Assembly (NCBI RefSeq): GCF_007713735.2
Contig: NZ_VMNW02000004.1
Location: 124,001-188,000 of the forward strand
Direction of reading: 5' to 3'
DNA from: Amycolatopsis acidicola
GTDB lineage: Bacteria > Actinomycetota > Actinomycetes > Mycobacteriales > Pseudonocardiaceae
DNA: 64,000 nucleotides
Shown: piece after piece, positions 8,335 to 17,962 of the stretch
How positions within the stretch are numbered: position 1 is the first letter of the stretch
Layout of the letters: every line of letters starts with the position of its first letter
Notes under the pieces: model-generated
Seen by the model: only the letters and a program-made list of their open reading frames with translations
Told to the model about the DNA's origin: nothing
Databases searched by the model: none
Program-made: the position numbers and the translations under genes

Positions 8335-8412
8335 GAATCCGGCGTGTAGACGAATCCGGCGTGTGCATGCATCCTGCGGGACCGTTCTCCACTGCGGCAC
8401 TACAATTCTGGG
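8333..8412 (+). promoter_or_regulatory. Promoter region of the IclR gene with a 15-bp direct repeat
   Basis: ACGAATCCGGCGTGT occurs twice in tandem (8333-8347 and 8350-8364, period 17). A -10 hexamer TACAAT at 8401-8406 places the transcription start on or within a base or two of the GTG at 8413, so the mRNA is probably leaderless. The direct repeat is a candidate autoregulatory site. Confidence 0.5.
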
Positions 8413-9165
8413 GTGAGGAACAAGCCGCCGTATGCGCTCGACTCGGTCGACAACGCGCTCCAGCTCATCCACCTGCTGCGTGACCAGGGCCGGGTCCGCG
8501 TCACCGAGGCCGCGGCGGAGCTGGGGATCGGCCGGTCCACCGCGCACAGGCTGCTGGCGATGCTCGTCTACCGCGGCTTCGCGGAGCAGGACGAAAACCG
8601 CGGCTACCTCCCGGGCCCGGCGCTCGTCTCCGGCACTCCCCTGCGCGCGGACCTGGCGCGCCTGCGGGCCACGGCCACCCCGGCGATGGAACGGCTGTGC
8701 GAGCGCGTCGAGGAGACGGTCAACCTGATGGTCCGCGTCGGCACGCAGAGCCGGTTCGTGGCGTGCGTGGAGTCGAACCAGATCCTGCACGTCGGCGACC
8801 GGCGCGGCACGATCCTCCCGGCGGCGCGAGCTTCGGGTGGCAAAGCGTTGCTGGCGCAGATGAAACCGGACGAGGTCGCGATGTTGTACGGCATCGGTTC
8901 GGCGGATCCGGCCCTCGCGGACGACGAGTGGGCGAAGCTCATGGCCGAGCTGAAGCTGATCCGCCGCCGGGGATACGCGACGAACCCGGAGGGCACCGAG
9001 ACCGGGCTGCACGCGGTGGGCATGGCTTTCCGGGGCGGCGACGGCGAGTACGTCGCAGCCTTGTCGGTGGCGATGCCGAGCGCGCGGTATTCGCGGCAGC
9101 GGGTGAGCACTCTCGTGCCGGAGCTGCGCGCGGCCATCGACGCTATCGAGCGCGCCGGAAGCTAA
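8413..9165 (+). CDS. IclR-family transcriptional regulator
   Basis: A 250-residue IclR regulator. The N-terminal winged helix-turn-helix spans about residues 8-65 (VTEAAAELGIGRSTAHRLLAML is the recognition region) and is followed by the effector-binding domain, with conserved GGKALLAQM and ETGLHAVGMAF segments. IclR proteins respond to small organic acids and control nearby catabolic genes. No obvious target is adjacent: a TetR gene follows after 10 bp and may be co-transcribed or have its own leaderless promoter. Confidence 0.92.
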   Translation: MRNKPPYALDSVDNALQLIHLLRDQGRVRVTEAAAELGIGRSTAHRLLAMLVYRGFAEQDENRGYLPGPALVSGTPLRADLARLRATATPAMERLCERVEETVNLMVRVGTQSRFVACVESNQILHVGDRRGTILPAARASGGKALLAQMKPDEVAMLYGIGSADPALADDEWAKLMAELKLIRRRGYATNPEGTETGLHAVGMAFRGGDGEYVAALSVAMPSARYSRQRVSTLVPELRAAIDAIERAGS

Positions 9166-9175
9166 CCTCGAGAAC

Positions 9176-9733
9176 GTGAGTTCTCCGAGGATGGACCGCG
9201 AGACCGCGCAGGTCCGGCTGCTCGATGCCGCCGAGGAGCTGTTCTACGCCCGCGGCATCCAGACCGTCGGGATGGACGACATCCGGGCCGCCTCGGGCGT
9301 TTCCCTCAAACGGCTGTACCAGGTCTTCCCGGCCAAGGACCAGCTGGTCGACGCCTACCTCGAACGCCGGGACGCCCGCTGGCGCGCCCGCCTCGCCGAG
9401 TACGTCGAGCAGTACGAAGGCCCGCGCCGCCGGGTGCTCGCCGTGTTCGACTGGCTCGAATCGTGGTTCGCCGAACCCGGTTTCCGTGGCTGCGCGTGGA
9501 TCAACGCCTACGGCGAGCTGGGCGCCGTGTCGAAAGCCGTGGTCCGGCAGACCCGCCGCCACAAGGACGCTTTCCGCGAGTACGTCGCCGGATTGGCCGA
9601 CGCCGCGGACCGCCCCGAGCTGGCGGGCCCGCTGTTCCTGCTCGCCGAGGGGGCCATGGTGACGGCCGGGATTTCCGGTGACACCGGGCCCGCGCGGCAG
9701 GCGAAGGCCGCGGCGGTGGCGCTACTCGGCTGA
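9176..9733 (+). CDS. TetR/AcrR-family regulator
   Basis: A 185-residue TetR regulator. The helix-turn-helix lies at about residues 15-60 (AAEELFYARGIQTVGMDDIR and VSLKRLYQVFPAKDQLVDAYL) and is followed by a ligand-binding helical domain. The GTG at 9176 follows a -10-like TAACCT (9163-9168) that overlaps the IclR stop codon, so the gene is probably leaderless. The ligand is unknown, and the downstream Ku gene is not an obvious target. Confidence 0.9.
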   Translation: MSSPRMDRETAQVRLLDAAEELFYARGIQTVGMDDIRAASGVSLKRLYQVFPAKDQLVDAYLERRDARWRARLAEYVEQYEGPRRRVLAVFDWLESWFAEPGFRGCAWINAYGELGAVSKAVVRQTRRHKDAFREYVAGLADAADRPELAGPLFLLAEGAMVTAGISGDTGPARQAKAAAVALLG

Positions 9734-9849
9734 GTGGCACTCGCCCGTTCGGACGCGGCAGTCCGTGTGACGCTGACTAGTCCCTCCGGCGTTCCCGGCG
9801 TACCGTCGGTGACCAGGGCTTATGTCGCGACACCTGGAGGGCGACCGCG

Positions 9850-10701
9850 ATGCGATCGATGTGGAAGGGTTCGGTTTCGTTCGGGTTGGTCACCATCCCG
9901 ATCCACCTCTACGCCGCCACCGAGAACAAGAGCGTTTCCCTGCGCCAGGTGCACGTGACCGACGGTGGCCGGATCCAGTACAAGCGGTACTGCTCGATCG
10001 AGAACGTCGAGGTGCCCTACAGCGACATCGCGAAGGGCTACGAACTCGGCGACGGCGAGATGGTCGTGATCACCGACGATGACCTGCAGAGCCTGCCGCT
10101 GTCCAGCTCCAACGTGATCGACGTGCTGGAGTTCGTGCCGCTGGAGGCGATCGACCCGCTGCACTTCGACAAGCACTACTACCTCGAACCGCAGAAGGCC
10201 GCGCTCAAGCCGTATGTGCTGCTGCGCGATGCCCTGCACAAATCCGGCAACGTGGCGATCGCGAAGGTGGCGCTGCGGCAGCGTGAGTCGCTCGCGCTGC
10301 TGCGCGTGCACAACGACGTGCTGGTGATGACCACGATGTTGTGGCCGGACGAGGTGCGCAAGCCGGACTTCGGGTTCCTCGACGAGGACCCGCCGCAGGT
10401 GCGCGACCAGGAGCTGACGATGGCGGGCTCGCTGATCGACTCGCTGTCCGAGCCGGTGTTCGACCCGGGCAAGTACACCGACAGCTACCGCGAGGCGCTC
10501 GAGTCGGTGATCGAGGCCAAGGCGGCGGGCAAGGAGACCACGAAGCTGCCCGAGAAGGCCGGGAAGTCCGACGTGGTGGACCTCATGGCGGCGCTGGAGG
10601 CGAGTGTTTCGGAGGCGAGGAAATCCCGGAAACCGGCCGCGGGCAAGAAGACCCCGGCGAAGAAGTCCACCAGTACCAGGCGTTCGTCCAAGAGCGCGTG
10701 A
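9850..10701 (+). CDS. ku: Non-homologous end-joining protein Ku
   Basis: A 283-residue bacterial Ku, the homodimeric ring that binds double-strand DNA ends and recruits LigD. It begins MRSMWKGSVSFGLVTIPIHL, the classic family start. The core beta-barrel is followed from about residue 235 by a Lys/Ala/Ser-rich tail (KKTPAKKSTSTRRSS), as in the extended C-termini of actinobacterial Ku proteins, which promote DNA binding. TGGAGGGCG lies just before the ATG. No ligD gene is in the window. Confidence 0.96.
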   Translation: MRSMWKGSVSFGLVTIPIHLYAATENKSVSLRQVHVTDGGRIQYKRYCSIENVEVPYSDIAKGYELGDGEMVVITDDDLQSLPLSSSNVIDVLEFVPLEAIDPLHFDKHYYLEPQKAALKPYVLLRDALHKSGNVAIAKVALRQRESLALLRVHNDVLVMTTMLWPDEVRKPDFGFLDEDPPQVRDQELTMAGSLIDSLSEPVFDPGKYTDSYREALESVIEAKAAGKETTKLPEKAGKSDVVDLMAALEASVSEARKSRKPAAGKKTPAKKSTSTRRSSKSA

Positions 10702-10759
10702 CGACACGCCGGGCCCGGCCTCCGAGATCCACTGCCGATCGGGTGATACCAAGGTGGGC

Positions 10760-10966
10760 ATGGAGTGCATCAGCTGCTCGGCCGGGTTGGACCACTGCCA
10801 CGGCACCCTGGTCCTGCACACCGACGACGTCGTGGAGTGCACCGAACCCGGCTGCCGCGACTACGACCGGATCCGGCACACCCTGACCCTCACCTGCGAC
10901 GAGATCCCCGGTGGCTGCCACTGCACCGCCGACCTGGTCGTCGAGGAGTACGCGCACGCATCCTGA
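10760..10966 (+). CDS. Small Cys-rich, probably zinc-binding protein
   Basis: A 68-residue protein with eight cysteines and several histidines: CISCSAGLDHCHG, CTEPGCRDYD and CDEIPGGCHC. This spacing suggests one or two zinc sites. A -10-like GATACC (10745-10750) suggests a leaderless or very short-leader transcript. The ATG at 10760 was chosen; an in-frame GTG two codons upstream is possible. It lies between Ku and a flavin monooxygenase with no clear operon link. Function unknown. Confidence 0.65.
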   Translation: MECISCSAGLDHCHGTLVLHTDDVVECTEPGCRDYDRIRHTLTLTCDEIPGGCHCTADLVVEEYAHAS

Positions 10967-11013
10967 CCGCCCGTCAGCGCGCGGTCAGTCTCCGGTCAGC
11001 CCCTTCGCCGAGG

Positions 11014-11030
11014 CTCGGTTTCACACCGAG
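11014..11030. promoter_or_regulatory. Inverted repeat upstream of the flavin monooxygenase
   Basis: CTCGGT-TTCAC-ACCGAG is a 6-bp inverted repeat just before the ribosome site (GAAGGAG, 11037-11043). Three spaced GTCAG words lie before it (about 10975-10999). It may be an operator or a leader hairpin. Confidence 0.35.
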
Positions 11031-11049
11031 AACGACGAAGGAGCAGATC

Positions 11050-12222
11050 ATGCGAAACACCCGAGTCCTCATCTCCGGCGCCAGCATCGCCGGGCCCACC
11101 GCGGCTTTTTGGCTCAACCGCCGTGGTTTCGCCACGACCGTCGTCGAACGTGCGCCGGGGCTGCGTGAAGGCGGCCAGGCCGTCGACTTCCGCGGCAACC
11201 AGCTCGACATCCTGCGCCGGATGGACCTGCTCGACGAGGTCCGCCGCCACCAGACCGGGATGGGCCCGCAGCTCGTCCTCGACGAGAGCGGCAAACAGGT
11301 CGCCGCGATGCCGTCCGAGTTCATCAGCGGCGAGGTCGAGATCCTGCGCGGCGACCTGAACCGCATCCTCTACGACGCCACCAAGGACGGGACCGAGTAC
11401 GTCTTCGGTGACTGGATCACCTCGCTCGAGGAGGTGGCCGACGGCGTCGAGGTGACCTTCGCCCATGGCGCGCCGCGCAAGTTCGACCTGGTCATCGGCG
11501 CCGACGGGCTGCACTCCGGCGTCCGAAAGCTCGCCTTCGGGCCGGAAACCCGGTTCCGCCACGACACCGGCTACCACTTCGCCGGGTTCACCGCGCCCAA
11601 CCACCTGGGCCTCGACCACAGCGGGCTGATCTACACGGTCCCGGGGCGCGCGATCATGGTCGGCAGCAAGAACGGTAACAAGGCGACCAACGTCGGGCTG
11701 TGGTTCGCCGACGACGACCTGAGCTACGACCGCAACGACCTCGGACAGCAGCGGAAGATCATCCGCGACCGCTACCGGGGCATCGGCTGGGAAGCACCGA
11801 AACTGCTCGAAGCCCTCGACACCGCGGACGACCTGTATTTCGACACGCTCTGCCAGATGCATCTGGAGCACTACACGAAGGGCCGCATCGCGCTGGTCGG
11901 CGACGCCGGCTGGGGCGCCGGGCCCGGCGGGGGCGGCACCGGTCTCGCGATGATGTCGGCGTACGTGCTGGCGGGCGAGCTGGCCGTGGCCGGAGGGGAC
12001 CACACGGTCGCTTTTCCGCGCTACGAAAGGGAAGTGCGGCCCGCCGCGGAGGCGGGGCTCAAGCAGGCGGCCGGCGCGGGAACGTTCCTGGCCCCGGCCA
12101 CCACGGCCAAGATCAGGCGCCGCAACCGCTCCTACCGGATGCTGTTCCGGCAACCCCTGCTCGGGCTGTTCCTGCGGATGGCGGTCAAGGCCGCGAACAA
12201 GTTGTCGCTCAAGGATTACTGA
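11050..12222 (+). CDS. FAD-dependent monooxygenase (PHBH fold)
   Basis: A 390-residue group A flavoprotein monooxygenase. The N-terminal dinucleotide motif is ISGASIAGPTAAFWLNRRG with ERAPGLREGG, the DG motif is GADGLHSGVRKLAF, and the GD motif is GDAGWGAGPGGGGTGLAMM. Family members hydroxylate aromatic or polyketide-like substrates using NAD(P)H and oxygen. RBS GAAGGAG precedes the ATG. Its 3' end overlaps the convergent BTAD regulator by 14 bp. The substrate is unknown, and the absence of biosynthetic neighbours argues against a large natural-product cluster here. Confidence 0.9.
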   Translation: MRNTRVLISGASIAGPTAAFWLNRRGFATTVVERAPGLREGGQAVDFRGNQLDILRRMDLLDEVRRHQTGMGPQLVLDESGKQVAAMPSEFISGEVEILRGDLNRILYDATKDGTEYVFGDWITSLEEVADGVEVTFAHGAPRKFDLVIGADGLHSGVRKLAFGPETRFRHDTGYHFAGFTAPNHLGLDHSGLIYTVPGRAIMVGSKNGNKATNVGLWFADDDLSYDRNDLGQQRKIIRDRYRGIGWEAPKLLEALDTADDLYFDTLCQMHLEHYTKGRIALVGDAGWGAGPGGGGTGLAMMSAYVLAGELAVAGGDHTVAFPRYEREVRPAAEAGLKQAAGAGTFLAPATTAKIRRRNRSYRMLFRQPLLGLFLRMAVKAANKLSLKDY

Positions 12223-15199
12223 AGAACGTGACGGCGTCGGCGAACGTCAGCGCCCGCCCTGCTTCGTACGCCTGCTGGTGGGCAGTCCCGAGCTGATCCC
12301 GGACACGGGTGACGTCGGGGCTGTCCGCGGGCGGGTATCCGCGGAGCGCGTCGGCGAGCCCGAGCAGCCACGCGGCGCGATCGGCGTTGCCCTCCGACAA
12401 CACCAGCCCGGCGTAGCCCTGCACCGCGTCCACCAGGAAGGTGTGGAACCGCAGGCCCGTCGCCAGCTCGATGGACTCCAGGTGCAGCTCCCGTGCCCGG
12501 GCGAGGTCGCCCTCGGCCTCGGCAACCCGCGCCAGAGCCGTGAGCACGTGCGTGCGGGCGCTCGCGCTCTGCCAGTCCGTGCCGCATTCGTCGAGCGCCT
12601 GCTCGCACCAGCGCTTCGCTTCCGCGATTTCGCCGCGATCCCTGGCCAGTTCACCGAAACCGAGATGCGCCAGCGCCAGGGTGGCCGGAACACCCGCGCG
12701 CCGGGCCAGCTCGGCCGAACGCTCGAAGTCGGCGGCCGCACTTCGTGGATCGTTGTGGCGCAAGCGATTCGCGCGGCGGCACCACAGTTCGGCCAGCTCC
12801 TCGACGGCCCCGAGCTGCCCGACCAGTTCGATGGCCTCGTCGGTGAGCGCGACCGCCCGCGCCTGGTCGTTCCGGTAGTCGGCGAGCGTGGCCATACCGT
12901 CGAAAACCTGGGCCATGCCCCAGCGGTCGCCGACCGCGCGGAAGCGCTCCAATGAGGCGTCGAACTCAGGCCCCGCCGCGTCGACGTCTCCGTTGAAGAG
13001 GGCGAAGTAGCTCAGCGAAAAATGCGAAAGCGCCTGGAGCCAGGGATCGTCGTTCGCCTGGAAGAATTCGTCGACCCGGGACCGTTCGGCTTCCTGGCCG
13101 GGAGGCCCGGCGTAGAGCGCCCACGCGACCAGCAGGTACGGCTGGCGGAGCGGAAGATCGAGCTTCGCCATGATGTCGTCCAGCCTGCGCAGATGAGCGT
13201 CCACTTTGGACGGACCGGCGCTCAGGACGGTCAGGGCGTACTCCTCGTCGAGTCCTTCGGGGACGTCGTCACCGAGGACCTCCAGCAGTTCTTGTGCCAG
13301 CGGGACGATCTCGCCGACGACTCCGCGCAGCCGCCAGTACGTGGTGAGCGCGCAGATCAGCTGGAGCGCCAGCTCTGGCGCCGCGGCGACCGACCAGCGC
13401 AACGCGGCGTGCAGGTTGGTGTGCTCGGCCGTCAGCCGCGCCAGCCAGTCGAGCTGGTCGAACCCGCGCAGGTAACCGTCGGCGGTGCGCCCGAGTTCGA
13501 GGAAGTGTTCGGCGTGCGCGCGGGCGAACCGTTCGCGTTCCCCGGCTTCGTCCAGCCGCTCGGCGCTGTACACGCGGATGGTCTCCAGCATCCGGAACCG
13601 GCCGCCCGTGGCCTCCAGTAACGATTTGTCGGCCAGCTCCGTCAGCACGTCCTCAGTGTCCTCTTCGGACAGTCCGGTGACCGCGGCGGCGGACTCGACG
13701 GTGACCCCACCGGTGAAGACCGCGAGGCGCCGCGCGAACCGTTGCTCCTCGTCGCTGAGCAGGCCCCAGCTCCACTCGACGACCGCGCGGAGCGTCTGGT
13801 GCCGGGGCGCGGCGGCGCGGCTGCCACGAGACAGCAGCCGGAACCGGTCGTCGAGCCGGGTTTCCAGCTGTGCCAACGGAATCGTGCGCAGACGCGCGGC
13901 GGCCAGTTCGATCGCGAGCGGCAGCCCGTCCAGCGCGAGGCAGATCCGTCGGACCGTTTCCTCGTCGAGCTCGATGCCCGGCGCGGCCGCTGTGGCGCGC
14001 TCGGTGAACAGGCGCACCGCCGGGTCGGCCTGCAACGGCGGGAGCGGGCACAGCGCTTCGCCCGTGATCGCGAGCGGCTCGCGGCTGGTGGCCAGCACGC
14101 GCGCGCCGGCGCATTCGGACAGCAGCCTGTGCACCAGCGCCGCCGCGTCCGCGATCACCTGCTCGCAGTTGTCGAACACCAGCAGGATGCGGCGGTCGGT
14201 CAACGCGGAAACCATGCGCCGCACCGGTTCCGACTGACCGGGCGCGCCGAACAGGCCTGTCTCCCGTAGCCCGAGCGCGCCCAGAACTGCTTGCGGCAGC
14301 TCGGATCCGTGCTGTACGGGGGCCAGATCGACGAAGCACACTTCGCCGTCCGCGCGGCTGGCGGCTTCGATCGCCAGCCGGGTCTTCCCCGTGCCACCGG
14401 GCCCGGTGAGGGTGACCAGCCGGGCCGTGCGCAACAGCTCGCCGACGCGGCTCAGCTCGTCTTCGCGACCGACGAAACTGGTCAGCTGCGCGGGTATCCC
14501 GGTGCCGCGCACGGGCTCCGCCCGCAACACGGCGAGGTGTGCCTCGGCCAGCTCCGGTGATGGATCGGCGCCCAGTTCGTCGGCGAGGTTCCGCCGGATT
14601 TCCTCGAACGCGGTGAGGGCTTCGGCCTGGCGCCCCGCGCCGCTTAGCGCCCGCAGCAGCAGGCTGTGCGCGCGCTCTCGCAAGGGATGCGCCTTCGTCA
14701 GCTCTTGCAGCTCGGCGATGACGGCCTTCGCGTCGCCGCGGGAGAGGACGGCCTCGGCGTGATCCTCGACAGCGTTGAGGCGAAGCTCCCCCAGCCGCGC
14801 GGCCTGTGGCTCGGCGAAGGGCGCTTCGATGTCGGCGAGCGCGGGCCCGCGCCAGAGCGAGAGCGCCTCGGCGACGTCACCTTCGCGGATCAGACGCTCG
14901 AAGCGGTGTACGTCGACGCTGTCGGGCTCGACAACGAGGCGGTACCCGGCGGGCGTCAGCTCGATGAGGTCGCCGCCGAGCTTGCGGCGGAGCCGGGAAA
15001 CCTGCGCCTGCAAGGCGTTCGCCGCTTCCCTCGGCGGCTCCTCGCCGTAGAGCCCGTCGATCAGCCTGTCCGTGCTGACCACGCGGCCCGCGTCGAGCAA
15101 CAACAGCGCGAGAAGCGCGCGGGGACGCGGGCCGCCGACGGCGACAGGTTCACCGTCGGCGGTCCGGACCTCCAGCTCTCCCAGCAGGCCGAACCACAC
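12209..15199 (-). CDS. BTAD-type transcriptional regulator with NTPase and TPR domains
   Basis: A 996-residue AfsR/DnrI-type (SARP-like) regulator. Domains in order: an OmpR-like winged helix (about 1-90, with RALLALLLLDAGRVVSTDRLIDGLYG), a bacterial transcriptional activation domain (about 95-240), an NB-ARC-like ATPase (Walker A GPGGTGKT about 265-272, Walker B ILLVFDNCEQV) and a long C-terminal TPR-like region. The start is a GTG at 15199. It is convergent with the flavin monooxygenase and 10 bp downstream of the hydroxyacid dehydrogenase, so it may be in an operon with it. Such proteins usually activate secondary metabolism or stress genes; the target is not evident. Confidence 0.9.
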   Translation of the reverse strand: MWFGLLGELEVRTADGEPVAVGGPRPRALLALLLLDAGRVVSTDRLIDGLYGEEPPREAANALQAQVSRLRRKLGGDLIELTPAGYRLVVEPDSVDVHRFERLIREGDVAEALSLWRGPALADIEAPFAEPQAARLGELRLNAVEDHAEAVLSRGDAKAVIAELQELTKAHPLRERAHSLLLRALSGAGRQAEALTAFEEIRRNLADELGADPSPELAEAHLAVLRAEPVRGTGIPAQLTSFVGREDELSRVGELLRTARLVTLTGPGGTGKTRLAIEAASRADGEVCFVDLAPVQHGSELPQAVLGALGLRETGLFGAPGQSEPVRRMVSALTDRRILLVFDNCEQVIADAAALVHRLLSECAGARVLATSREPLAITGEALCPLPPLQADPAVRLFTERATAAAPGIELDEETVRRICLALDGLPLAIELAAARLRTIPLAQLETRLDDRFRLLSRGSRAAAPRHQTLRAVVEWSWGLLSDEEQRFARRLAVFTGGVTVESAAAVTGLSEEDTEDVLTELADKSLLEATGGRFRMLETIRVYSAERLDEAGERERFARAHAEHFLELGRTADGYLRGFDQLDWLARLTAEHTNLHAALRWSVAAAPELALQLICALTTYWRLRGVVGEIVPLAQELLEVLGDDVPEGLDEEYALTVLSAGPSKVDAHLRRLDDIMAKLDLPLRQPYLLVAWALYAGPPGQEAERSRVDEFFQANDDPWLQALSHFSLSYFALFNGDVDAAGPEFDASLERFRAVGDRWGMAQVFDGMATLADYRNDQARAVALTDEAIELVGQLGAVEELAELWCRRANRLRHNDPRSAAADFERSAELARRAGVPATLALAHLGFGELARDRGEIAEAKRWCEQALDECGTDWQSASARTHVLTALARVAEAEGDLARARELHLESIELATGLRFHTFLVDAVQGYAGLVLSEGNADRAAWLLGLADALRGYPPADSPDVTRVRDQLGTAHQQAYEAGRALTFADAVTFFSNP

Positions 15200-15209
15200 A
15201 CCGGCCAAT

Positions 15210-16100
15210 CTAGCGAACGAGGTTGGCCAGCGGTTCGCCTTGCGCGAACCTGGCCAGCTGCTGCTCGACCAGCCGCTTCGCGCGCGGGTAGAAGGAGTCG
15301 GAGCCACCGGCGACGTGCCGGGTGATGATCACGCCGTCCTGTGTCCACAAAGGATGGTCGGCCGGGAACGGCTCGGGGTTCAGCACGTCCAGCGCCGCCC
15401 GGATCCGGCCCTTCGAGACCTCGGCGGTGAGCGCGTCCACGTCGATCGCGGAGCCACGGCCCACGTTCACCACCAGCGCGCCATCGGGCAGCGCGGCCAG
15501 CTCCTGTTCGCCGATGATGCCGCGCGTCCGCGGGGTGTCCGGCAGCACGAGCACCACGATGTCGGCGTCCGGCAGGAGCGAGGGCAGCTCGTCGATGCCG
15601 TGCACGCCGTCGCGGGCCTTGCTGGCCACCGGCACTGTCACGGCTTCGCCCGCGTGCAGGTAGCGCTCGATGGCCTTCGCGATCGAGCCGTAGCCCACGA
15701 GCAGCACGCGGCAGTCCGCGAGCGAGCGCGTGTGTTCGCGCGACCACGAGCCGCTGGGCTGCTGGCGGAACCAGCGCGGCATGTCCCGTTGTGCGGCGAG
15801 GATCAGCGCCAGCGTGTGCTCGGCGACGCTGAGGTCGTGCAGGCCGCGGCCGTTGGCGAGCGTCACGCCTTCGGGCAGCAGCGGCAGGATGTCGTCGTAG
15901 CCTGCGTTCAGCGTCTGCACGGCCTTGAGCGCGGGCAGGTGGGGGATGAGCTCACGCGGCGCGGACCCGCTGTCGTACGGGAGCACGTAGAACTCGATGT
16001 CGTCCAGTTCCCGCGGGGGAGCTGTCTTGCCGTCGTAGTGCACGGCGGTGACGCCGGCGGGGACGGCCAGATCGGACCAGGGCAGCAGTACACGAGCCAT
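15210..16100 (-). CDS. D-2-hydroxyacid dehydrogenase
   Basis: A 296-residue NAD(P)-dependent D-isomer-specific 2-hydroxyacid dehydrogenase. The Rossmann motif is LLVGYGSIAKAIERYL. The substrate/catalytic regions are LNAGYDD, NVGRGSAIDVDAL (Arg), NPEPFPADHPLW (Glu) and ITRHVAGGS (catalytic His). It is slightly shorter than classical phosphoglycerate dehydrogenases and lacks an ACT domain, resembling glyoxylate/hydroxypyruvate reductase-like members. The ATG at 16100 is divergent from proS across a 105-bp promoter region. The BTAD regulator follows after 10 bp. Confidence 0.88.
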   Translation of the reverse strand: MARVLLPWSDLAVPAGVTAVHYDGKTAPPRELDDIEFYVLPYDSGSAPRELIPHLPALKAVQTLNAGYDDILPLLPEGVTLANGRGLHDLSVAEHTLALILAAQRDMPRWFRQQPSGSWSREHTRSLADCRVLLVGYGSIAKAIERYLHAGEAVTVPVASKARDGVHGIDELPSLLPDADIVVLVLPDTPRTRGIIGEQELAALPDGALVVNVGRGSAIDVDALTAEVSKGRIRAALDVLNPEPFPADHPLWTQDGVIITRHVAGGSDSFYPRAKRLVEQQLARFAQGEPLANLVR

Positions 16101-16205
16101 GACCCCATTCAACCTGGCCGGATAACCGGTTGAGGAGGGCGGCGGGGGGTTGACTACCCTGAGGTGAACGTCTATGCGCCCGTGCGCGACCCGAGGAGTA
16201 CCCGA

Positions 16206-17957
16206 GTGATCACCAGGATGTCGTCGCTGTTCCTTCGCACCCTGCGTGAGGATCCGGCGGACGCCGAAGTGCCCAGCCACAAGCTGCTGGTGCGCGGCGG
16301 CTACGTCCGCCGCGTGTCCCCGGGTGGGTACACCTGGCTGCCGCTGGGCCTGCGCGTGCTGCGGAACATCGAGCGCGTCGTGCGCGAGGAGATGGACGCG
16401 ATCGGCGGGCAGGAGCTGCAGTTCCCCGCGCTGCTGCCCCGCGAGCCGTACGAGAAGACGGGCCGCTGGACCGAGTACGGGGACAACCTGTTCCGCCTCA
16501 AGGACCGCAAGGGCGCCGACTACCTGCTCGGCCCGACGCACGAGGAGCTGTTCGCGCTCACCGTGAAGGGCGAATACAGCTCGTACAAGGACTATCCGGT
16601 CGTGCTGTACCAAGTCCAGACGAAGTACCGCGACGAGGCGCGCCCCCGCGCGGGCATCCTGCGCGGGCGCGAGTTCGTGATGAAGGACTCCTACTCCTTC
16701 GACCTCGACGACGAGGGCCTGGAGCGGTCGTACCAGCTGCACCGCGGCGCGTACATCAGGATCTTCGAGCGGCTGGGCCTCGACTACGTCATCGTGGCCG
16801 CCACCTCGGGCGCGATGGGCGGTTCGGCGTCGGAGGAGTTCCTCGCGGTGGCGCCCACGGGTGAGGACACGTACGTCCGCAGCACCGAGTCGGAGTTCGC
16901 GGCCAACGTCGAGGCCGTGGTCACGCCCGCGCCGGCCCCGCGGCCGCTGGAGGGGCTGCCCGAGGCGCAGGTGCACCACACGCCCGGCACGCCGACCATC
17001 GCCACGCTGGTCGACTTCCTGAACGAGAAGGCCGATCTCGGCCGCACCTTCACGGCCGCGGACACGCTGAAGAACGTGCTGGTGAAAACGAGGCAGCCCG
17101 GCGCCGAGGAATGGGAGTTCCTCGGCATCGGCGTGCCCGGTGACCGCGAGGTGGACCAGAAGCGCCTGGAGGCCTCGCTCGAACCGGCCGAGGTCGCGCT
17201 GCTGGACGAGTCCGACTTCGCGAAGAGCCCGTTCCTCGTGAAGGGGTACATCGGGCCGAAGGCGTTGCAGGACAACGGGATTCGCTACCTCGTCGACCCG
17301 CGTGTGGTCACCGGCACGGCCTGGGTCACCGGTGCCGACAAGGTCGACCACCACGTGGTGGACCTCGTCGCGGGCCGCGACTTCACCCCGGACGGCACCA
17401 TCGAGGCCGCCGAGGTCCGCGAGGGCGACGCGTCGCCCGACGGCAAGGGCACCCTCGTCGCCGCGCGCGGGATCGAGATCGGGCACATCTTCCAGCTGGG
17501 CCGGAAGTACGCCGACGCGTTCGAGCTGGACGCGCTGGGCGCGGACTCGAAGCCGATCCGGATCACGATGGGCTCGTACGGGATCGGCGTGTCGCGGCTC
17601 GTCGGGGTGATCGCCGAGCAGTACAACGACGAGCTGGGCCTGGTGTGGCCGCGCGTGGTGGCGCCCGCGGACGTGCACGTGGTGATCGCGGGCAAGGACG
17701 AGTCGGTGGCCGCGGGCGCGGAGCAGCTCGCGGCGGAGCTCGACGCGGCCGGCGTGCGCGTCCTGCTGGACGACCGCAAGGCGACCCCGGGCGTCAAGTT
17801 CGCCGACGCGGAACTGATCGGCGTGCCCACGATCCTCGTGGTCGGCCGCGGCCTGGCGAAGGGCGTGGTCGAGGTGAAGGACCGCGCCACCGGCGAACGC
17901 CAGGACGTCGCCGTCGGCGAGGTCGTGCCGCACCTGGTGAAGCTCGTCCAGTCGTAG
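16206..17957 (+). CDS. proS: Prolyl-tRNA synthetase
   Basis: A 583-residue class II synthetase charging tRNA-Pro. The bacterial-type layout is present: an N-terminal catalytic core with [14 protein letters not shown] (motif 2 region) and [21 protein letters not shown], an inserted editing domain (about 225-395) and a C-terminal anticodon-binding domain. Motif 3 is [18 protein letters not shown]. The GTG at 16206 follows GAGGAG by 7 nt. A TTGACT at 16150 may be its -35. A 21-bp-period repeat array begins 27 bp after its stop. Confidence 0.96.
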   Translation: MITRMSSLFLRTLREDPADAEVPSHKLLVRGGYVRRVSPGGYTWLPLGLRVLRNIERVVREEMDAIGGQELQFPALLPREPYEKTGRWTEYGDNLFRLKDRKGADYLLGPTHEELFALTVKGEYSSYKDYPVVLYQVQTKYRDEARPRAGILRGREFVMKDSYSFDLDDEGLERSYQLHRGAYIRIFERLGLDYVIVAATSGAMGGSASEEFLAVAPTGEDTYVRSTESEFAANVEAVVTPAPAPRPLEGLPEAQVHHTPGTPTIATLVDFLNEKADLGRTFTAADTLKNVLVKTRQPGAEEWEFLGIGVPGDREVDQKRLEASLEPAEVALLDESDFAKSPFLVKGYIGPKALQDNGIRYLVDPRVVTGTAWVTGADKVDHHVVDLVAGRDFTPDGTIEAAEVREGDASPDGKGTLVAARGIEIGHIFQLGRKYADAFELDALGADSKPIRITMGSYGIGVSRLVGVIAEQYNDELGLVWPRVVAPADVHVVIAGKDESVAAGAEQLAAELDAAGVRVLLDDRKATPGVKFADAELIGVPTILVVGRGLAKGVVEVKDRATGERQDVAVGEVVPHLVKLVQS

Positions 17958-17962
17958 CTGGT

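Noticed and set aside
12222..16206. A secondary-metabolite cluster around the BTAD regulator and flavin monooxygenase
   Set aside because: No polyketide, peptide or terpene synthesis genes are near, and the two genes are only convergent neighbours.
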